Both the position numbers and the translations under genes were made by a program. Positions 14,395-18,079 of a stretch of DNA of 18,079 bases are shown here, in pieces (positions within the stretch are counted from its first letter, which is position 1; the number at the start of each line of letters is the position of its first letter). The notes beneath the pieces were generated by a model, which was not told the origin of the DNA, ran no database searches, and was given only the letters and a program-made list of their open reading frames with translations. The DNA is from UBA5359 sp028699365 [NCBI: bacterium]. Lineage in GTDB: Bacteria; UBP13; UBA5359. Location of the stretch: NCBI GenBank assembly GCA_028699365.1, contig JAQVUQ010000008.1:1-18079 (forward strand), given 5' to 3'.

Positions 14395-15234
14395 ATGAAA
14401 AACGACAAATGCGACAACAAAGAGTGCAACGGTGGAGAGTGCGGCGGCGACAACTGCAGCGGCTGTGAGTCCAGTGCCGCAAAGCCGGCTATGGAATTGA
14501 GCCGTATCGACAGTTGCATCGCCGTTATGAGCGGCAAGGGCGGCGTGGGCAAGTCCCTTGTTACCGGTCTGCTGGCGGTGGGATTGCGGCGTCAGGGTAA
14601 GAAGGTCGGTGTTCTCGATGCCGATATAACCGGCCCCAGCATACCCAGGATGTTCGGAATCAAGGAGCGGCCCGCCACCACGGAGTTTGGTATGCTTCCC
14701 GTGCGCAGCCGCGACGGGATAAATGTTATCTCACTCAACCTTTTCATGGATAACGAGGATGATCCCGTCATCTGGCGTGGTCCCATGATTTCCAACGCCG
14801 TCAAGCAGTTTTGGGAGGAGGTTGTCTGGGGCGATCTGGATTATCTTCTGCTGGATCTGCCTCCGGGTACGGCCGACGTGCCGCTGACGGTTATGCAGAC
14901 GCTGCCGTTGAAGGGCGTGATCATAGTATCGTCCCCTCAGGAACTGACGATGATGATAGTTAAAAAAGCCATTAAGATGGCTGAGATGCTCAAGATACCG
15001 GTTCTCGGATTGGTTGAAAATATGAGCTATGTGGTCTGTCCCGGTTGCAACGAAGAGGTGGAGATATTCGGTCCTTCCCGGGGGGCGGAAACGGCCGCGT
15101 CTCTGAACATACCTTTCTGGGGCAGGCTGCCGATAGATCCTGCTCTGGCGGCTCTCTGCGACAGCGGCAAAATCGAGGATTACGACAGCGATGCTCCCTT
15201 GAAACTGGCGCAAAATCTCGCCGGGAAGGAGTAG
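14395..15234 (+). CDS. Mrp/NBP35-family iron-sulfur cluster carrier ATPase
   Basis: A 279-residue ATPase that binds and transfers 4Fe-4S clusters. Walker A is SGKGGVGKS (46-54), then DADITGPSIPRMFG (75-88), DLPPGTADVPLT (154-165) and SSPQELT (179-185). The CPGC pair (Cys215, Cys218) bridges a cluster between subunits. The N-terminus has Cys6, 11, 16, 21 and 24, resembling the extra N-terminal cluster site of NBP35-type members. The start at 14395 has GGGGGAGAG eight bases before; an alternative ATG at 14356 would overlap the upstream stop as ATGA. An Mrp protein (DVU2109) also belongs to the Desulfovibrio ORP set, so its presence strengthens that comparison. Confidence 0.93.
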   Translation: MKNDKCDNKECNGGECGGDNCSGCESSAAKPAMELSRIDSCIAVMSGKGGVGKSLVTGLLAVGLRRQGKKVGVLDADITGPSIPRMFGIKERPATTEFGMLPVRSRDGINVISLNLFMDNEDDPVIWRGPMISNAVKQFWEEVVWGDLDYLLLDLPPGTADVPLTVMQTLPLKGVIIVSSPQELTMMIVKKAIKMAEMLKIPVLGLVENMSYVVCPGCNEEVEIFGPSRGAETAASLNIPFWGRLPIDPALAALCDSGKIEDYDSDAPLKLAQNLAGKE

Positions 15235-15242
15235 TCGTCCGT

Positions 15243-15665
15243 ATGGAGTTCTTCTATAACGACAAAGTGCTGGATCATCTCTTCAACCCGCGCAATGTGG
15301 GGGAGATCAGCGATCCTGACGGAGTAGGCTCCATCGGCGATCCGGGCTGCGGTGATCTGATAAAGGTCTATATCCGGGTCTGTAACTACAGGCTGACAGA
15401 GGTGAAGTTCAAGGTCTTCGGCTGCGGCGCCGCCATCGCCAGCGGCAGCGCCATGACGGAACTGGCTACCGGCATGACACTTCAGGAGGCTATCGATATC
15501 ACTGATGACGATATATCAGAAGCTCTGGGAGGATTGCCGCTGGACAAGCTCCATTGTTCCAATTTGGGCTCCGGAGCCCTGCATGCCGCTATAGCCGACT
15601 ACCTGGTCCGGCAGGGCTGGGCGGACGGTGATGATCTGTATGAGGAAGAGGAGTTTGTGGATTAA
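15243..15665 (+). CDS. IscU/NifU-type Fe-S cluster assembly scaffold
   Basis: A 140-residue scaffold on which a 2Fe-2S or 4Fe-4S cluster is built. All three scaffold cysteines are present: Cys36 in GDPGCGD with its Asp38, Cys61 in FGCGAAIASGS, and Cys105 in KLHCSNLG. The N-terminus YNDKVLDHLFNPRNVGEI is standard. It ends in an acidic tail (DDLYEEEEFVD). It has only the NifU N-terminal domain, so it is the IscU-like form. No cysteine desulfurase gene is adjacent. It begins nine bases after the Mrp stop, with a GGAAGGAG about 12 bases before the ATG. It is the last gene of the operon. Confidence 0.92.
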   Translation: MEFFYNDKVLDHLFNPRNVGEISDPDGVGSIGDPGCGDLIKVYIRVCNYRLTEVKFKVFGCGAAIASGSAMTELATGMTLQEAIDITDDDISEALGGLPLDKLHCSNLGSGALHAAIADYLVRQGWADGDDLYEEEEFVD

Positions 15666-15693
15666 CAGAGGACTGTTCTTGCAAGTTCAGAAA

Positions 15694-16134
15694 TCAAGGC
15701 TGAAGTTGTAACACCCTTATTTCCTGCACTCTCGCCAGCTTGCGATCATTTGTAATGTAGCACTCCGCTTCAGCCTCGATGGCGGTAGCCAGGTGGATAG
15801 CGTCGGGAGCACCTATATTATACGAGGCGCGCAGTCCTGCTGCCCGGTCGGCAATGGCGGTGTTGACGGGAATCAACTCGAAGTTGGGAAAATAGTGCAG
15901 TATTTTACGATAATTATCCGCAAGATCGTTTTTGCCGTCTCTCAGCGGCTGAACCAGCACTTCCAGCATGGCAACCGTGGAACTTATCGCTTTTACCTGG
16001 CCGCGTTCAATGGCGCTGAATATGACCTTGGTTTTTGACAGATAATCCGGATGCTCTTCGAAATGATAAATAAATACCAGAGTATCCAGGCATAGCAGGC
16101 TGCCTTCAGATAACGCACTTCTTAACGTTTCCAA
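15694..16134 (-). CDS. PIN-domain ribonuclease, VapC-type toxin
   Basis: A 146-residue PIN-domain protein. The acidic catalytic set is visible: Asp in LCLDTLVFIYHFEEHP, Glu in AMLEVLVQPL, and two Asp in GAPDAIHLATA and ITNDRKL. Such toxins cleave tRNA or rRNA when the antitoxin is lost. The start is probably TTG at 16134, eight bases after an AAAGGAG site, which overlaps the antitoxin gene by 13 bases; a GTG at 16158 is possible. It converges on the Fe-S scaffold gene with only 28 bases between. Confidence 0.85.
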   Translation of the reverse strand: METLRSALSEGSLLCLDTLVFIYHFEEHPDYLSKTKVIFSAIERGQVKAISSTVAMLEVLVQPLRDGKNDLADNYRKILHYFPNFELIPVNTAIADRAAGLRASYNIGAPDAIHLATAIEAEAECYITNDRKLARVQEIRVLQLQP

Positions 16135-16358
16135 GACTCCCGCTCCTTTCGCAGACACTCCTCACCTTGGCCGTTCCATACCTCTTTGCCCAGACCTTGC
16201 ATATAATCAGTATAACTTCTGGGCACCGGTTCCATGATGATTTTGTTGCCCGAGATTCCGATCAACAGCTTGTCGCCGGCTGCCAGATGCAGCGCTTTAC
16301 GCACCTTGGCCGGAATTGCAATCTGATGCTTGCTGCTGATTTTTACAGATGCTTCCAT
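16122..16358 (-). CDS. AbrB/MazE-type antitoxin (VapB)
   Basis: A 78-residue swapped-hairpin DNA-binding protein: SVKISSKHQIAIPAKVRKALHLAAGDKLLI is the AbrB/SpoVT core, followed by a charged tail (about residues 40-78) that would wrap the toxin. The start at 16358 has GGTGAT just upstream; an in-frame ATG at 16370 is less likely. It precedes and overlaps the toxin gene and probably represses the pair through the AT-rich region upstream. Confidence 0.88.
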   Translation of the reverse strand: MEASVKISSKHQIAIPAKVRKALHLAAGDKLLIGISGNKIIMEPVPRSYTDYMQGLGKEVWNGQGEECLRKERESWKR

Positions 16359-16382
16359 GCTAATCACCATCTTTTTTATTTT

Positions 16383-16411
16383 AATATATCAGATAGTAAA
16401 GTTTTTAACAA
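16383..16411 (-). promoter_or_regulatory. Promoter of the toxin-antitoxin pair
   Basis: On the minus strand TTGTTA (16411-16406, four of six) and TATATT (16388-16383, five of six) are 17 bases apart, about 25 bases before the antitoxin start. The surrounding 16371-16530 stretch is very AT-rich and otherwise holds no gene. Confidence 0.5.
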
Positions 16412-16494
16412 TATGTAAAGAATAATAGATTTGCTTTGTTTGTGAAACATAAAAAATATGGCATATCTACTATGACTGTCCGGTTCAAAAACGT

Positions 16495-16524
16495 TTGCTT
16501 ACCATCGTCAAAGCAAGTTATAAT
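16495..16524 (+). promoter_or_regulatory. Promoter before the frameshifted membrane-protein gene
   Basis: A perfect TATAAT (16519-16524) is preceded at 18 bases by TTGCTT (16495-16500, four of six). The open frame begins at 16543 with no ribosome site, so translation would be leaderless or nearly so. Confidence 0.45.
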
Positions 16525-16542
16525 TAACCGTATGCCAACCCG

Positions 16543-17032
16543 ATGGCCGCCTTGCGGCTGGATCTGTCCCGCCAGGATGCCGCCCGACGGGCGGAGCTGT
16601 TCATTAAGAAAGAGAAGATACATCTGCCGTCCGGCAGCCGCCAGGCGGTGACGTTCGATACCTACGACGATGAAAAGGCGTATCTGGAGCAGACGCTGGG
16701 ACTTGCCCGAGCCAACAAGGTCTTGCAGAAGGAGGGGTTTGTTTATCGCCGGGTGGGGAAGCTTTCTCTATTTCAAGGATATCAGGCGTTACCGGCTGGA
16801 CTGGCTGTGGGGAGCCAGGATAGCCGTTGCTATTATATTACTTATATCGCTGTCCTTGATGCTGGGTTATCCGGCGGTGTGGGCGCGATTGTCACCGACG
16901 CTGTCTCCCTCGATATTTCTGATCAGCCTGGCGGCATCCATGGCTATGGTGCTGCTGCTTCTGGCGGCATTTCTATGGGCCGGTTTGGATATTGTCCGTG
17001 AGGCGCTCCATCGTGACGGCATTTTCGGTTAA
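16543..17032 (+). pseudogene. Small membrane protein gene with an apparent +1 frameshift near 16755-16775
   Basis: I do not recognise this protein. The first frame (16543 to about 16765) reads as a soluble, charged segment ending in GFVYRRVGKLS; downstream it degenerates into low-complexity Gly/Ala text. The frame offset by one base then reads YFKDIRRYRLDWLWG followed by two good membrane helices (ARIAVAIILLISLSLMLGY and SIFLISLAASMAMVLLLLAAFLW) and a short charged end at 17030. Joining them gives one protein of about 162 residues. The switch falls in AAGCTTTCTCTATTTC, so an extra base, a sequencing error or a true mutation could explain it; a programmed shift is possible but less likely. Codon use matches the neighbours. 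There is no ribosome site. Confidence 0.5.
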
Positions 17033-17052
17033 TCGTTGCCTCTGGTAGTTGC

Positions 17053-17080
17053 TTGACGTCCGGCAATAACATGATACAAT
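17053..17080 (+). promoter_or_regulatory. Promoter of the DeoR-type regulator gene
   Basis: TTGACG (17053-17058, five of six) and TACAAT (17075-17080, five of six) are 16 bases apart. The expected transcription start is near 17087, within a base or two of the ATG at 17088. Confidence 0.6.
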
Positions 17081-17111
17081 GTTCAATATGAACACAAACA
17101 ATACATTGTAT
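17074..17111. repeat. Inverted repeat over the DeoR-type promoter and start codon
   Basis: ATACAATGT (17074-17082) and ACATTGTAT (17103-17111) are a perfect 9-base inverted pair, 20 bases apart, the first overlapping the -10 box. Inside it GTTCA-ATA-TGAAC (17081-17093) is a second perfect palindrome over the start codon. DeoR/GlpR repressors bind such repeats, so autoregulation is likely. Confidence 0.5.
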
Positions 17112-17849
17112 AACAACCCAATTGCCGCTGATTCGCGCGATTTCAAGCAATTGCGCCAGGATAAGATATTAACCCTTCTTGATGAAAGAGGCAAGGTACA
17201 CGTCAAAGCCCTGGCTGCGGAATTCAGCGTCGATCCCATCACTATCAGGCGCGATCTGGAAGAGCTGTCGCTGCAGAACCTGCTTATCAGGACGCACGGC
17301 GGCGCCGTCAAGACGCGTTTGATCGACAGAGAGTTCAGCTATATAGAGAAGGAACAGAAGGATACCGAGCTCAAGGCTGAGGTGGCCAGGAAGGCTGCAT
17401 CTTTGATAGAGAACGGCGATTCCGTTTTCTTCGATACCGGCACCACTACCAGGGCTGCCTTCGCGGAACTGCCTGCCGAAATGTCGCTGACTATAGTTAC
17501 GAACAATTTGATGATAGTCATGGACAGTCTTTACCGGGAGAATCACAGGGTTATCGTTCCGGGAGGGGAGCTAAACGCCGTTTCGCCTGACCTCTATGGG
17601 GCTTTGACGCTGAACAATCTCAGGGATATCAATGTGGACAAGGCGTTCTTCGGTTGCGATGCCTTCGATGAGGACAGCTTCTACACCGCCGACCATAAAT
17701 CGGCTGAAACGATCAAGGTGGTGCATAAGAACTCGTCGCAAAGCTTTCTTCTGGCTGACAGCGCCAAGTTCGGCAATAAGGGATTGGTCAGAGTTATGAG
17801 CGTGAGCGAGGTTTGCCTGATAACGGATGATACGGATCGGAAAATATAA
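17088..17849 (+). CDS. DeoR/GlpR-type transcriptional regulator
   Basis: A 253-residue repressor of sugar metabolism type. Residues 20-75 form the DeoR helix-turn-helix (RQDKILTLLDERGKVHV, DPITIRRDLEELSLQNLLIRTHGGAV, the family signature). The rest is the DeoRC sensor domain that binds a sugar phosphate: VFFDTGTTTRAAF near 113-125, TIVTNNL, and FGCDAFDEDSFYTADHKSAETIK late in the protein. The ATG at 17088 is chosen over 17079 because 17079 lies inside the -10 box; the transcript would then be leaderless. The N-terminal 18 residues before the helix-turn-helix are Asn-rich and unusual. It may control the gene run that begins after it, beyond the window. Confidence 0.9.
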   Translation: MNTNNTLYNNPIAADSRDFKQLRQDKILTLLDERGKVHVKALAAEFSVDPITIRRDLEELSLQNLLIRTHGGAVKTRLIDREFSYIEKEQKDTELKAEVARKAASLIENGDSVFFDTGTTTRAAFAELPAEMSLTIVTNNLMIVMDSLYRENHRVIVPGGELNAVSPDLYGALTLNNLRDINVDKAFFGCDAFDEDSFYTADHKSAETIKVVHKNSSQSFLLADSAKFGNKGLVRVMSVSEVCLITDDTDRKI

Positions 17850-17875
17850 GTAAAGGGAGGAAGTCATCATAATAG

Positions 17876-18079
17876 AAAAACGGGTTTGCGTTAGTTCAAA
17901 TATTGGTAGTCATGGCGATAACGGCTATATTGGCAAATATCTTATCTTACTCATAGTGTCGCTTTTCGCCGGTGCCGTGCTGCTGAGCGGATACTCCTAT
18001 AAACTGCTGACCATATCGACGGCAAGCAACTGGCCGTGCCCATCTGGACCTGGACTCCGGGCGTTTATTACAACAAGGA
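17876..18079 (+). pseudogene. Decayed prepilin-like leader followed by out-of-frame coding fragments, running off the window
   Basis: After an AGGGAGG at about 17854-17860 the sequence reads KNGFALVQILVVMAITAILA (17876-17935), a clear prepilin leader helix, but with Gln where the invariant Glu5 should be, no start codon (the codon before is TAG, as if ATG had gained an A), and a stop at 17954. A second frame then reads LLIVSLFAGAVLLSG (17944-17988), and a third reads DHIDGKQLAVPIWTWTPGVY from 18009 to the end with a TAA just before it. Three good fragments in three frames within 200 bases suggest a pseudogene or sequence errors near an assembly edge. An alternative is an intact lipoprotein-like gene starting at an unusual codon. 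Confidence 0.45.

Noticed and set aside
10230-14560. Repeated DNA words such as AGCGGCAAGGGCGG in three genes
   Set aside because: They encode the shared Walker A motif SGKGG of related ATPases, so they are protein homology and not a DNA repeat element.
9826-15665. Nitrogen fixation island
   Set aside because: NifX-like and NifU-like names suggest it, but there is no nifHDK, nifE, nifN or nifB radical SAM domain. The set matches ORP-type clusters instead.
16371-16542. Possible mobile-element end in the AT-rich stretch near the toxin-antitoxin pair
   Set aside because: No terminal inverted repeats, target duplications or transposase remnants were found; the AT-richness is explained by two opposing promoters.

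Overview
The window looks like chromosomal DNA from an anaerobic, polysaccharide-degrading bacterium with roughly 50 percent GC. The best guess at its lineage is Armatimonadota/Abditibacteriota or a similar group. This rests on the prepilin-like protein at 1507-2157, whose N-terminal wording (a prepilin leader followed by [17 protein letters not shown]) and C-terminal H-x9-DG motif are typical there. A second support is the pairing of a large lipoprotein glycosidase with a sulfatase. The assignment is an inference without any search. The anaerobic lifestyle is suggested by the orange-protein (ORP) type cluster with ferredoxin-inserted MinD ATPases, a family set described as anaerobe-specific.

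Layout. (1) 1-1384: tail of a metal-type ABC transporter ATPase, its membrane permease, and a small Cys-containing exported protein. (2) 1507-7598: a prepilin-like protein, a 985-residue lipoprotein with a glycosidase-like TIM barrel and a C-terminal LamG-like domain, a Cys-type sulfatase two bases downstream, and a convergent AraC-type regulator. Together they resemble a small sulfated-glycan utilisation locus. (3) 7747-15665: the most interesting part. A PadR-type repressor gene (9219-9602, minus) sits between a DUF5320-DUF89 pair and an eight-gene plus-strand run. That run is a NifX/ORP-like protein, two MinD ATPases each carrying two 4Fe-4S motifs, a second NifX/ORP-like protein, a DUF318 permease, a His-rich TIGR03943-type membrane protein, an Mrp/NBP35 ATPase and an IscU/NifU scaffold. 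Each of the three promoters in this region carries a GTGTAA/TTACAC-type dyad just downstream of a good sigma-70 promoter, so one PadR-controlled regulon is likely. (4) 15694-16358: a VapC-type PIN toxin with an AbrB-type antitoxin, minus strand. (5) 16543-18079: a small membrane-protein gene that appears frameshifted, a DeoR/GlpR-type regulator that looks leaderless with an autoregulatory inverted repeat, and at the edge a decayed prepilin-like leader spread over several frames.

How it may work together. The central cluster has the parts to assemble an iron-sulfur or mixed-metal cluster (scaffold, Mrp carrier, ferredoxin-ATPases, ORP/NifX cluster-binding proteins) and to move a metal or metalloid across the membrane (DUF318 plus TIGR03943). 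It is placed under a PadR repressor that has its own Cys/His-rich N-terminus and could sense a metal or a cluster. The related ORP complex of Desulfovibrio is sigma-54 controlled and, as far as I know, lacks this permease pair. No rRNA, tRNA, CRISPR array or insertion sequence was seen. No gene-free stretch exceeds 300 bases; the longest are 7599-7847, 17850-18079 and 9603-9825, and their contents are described below.
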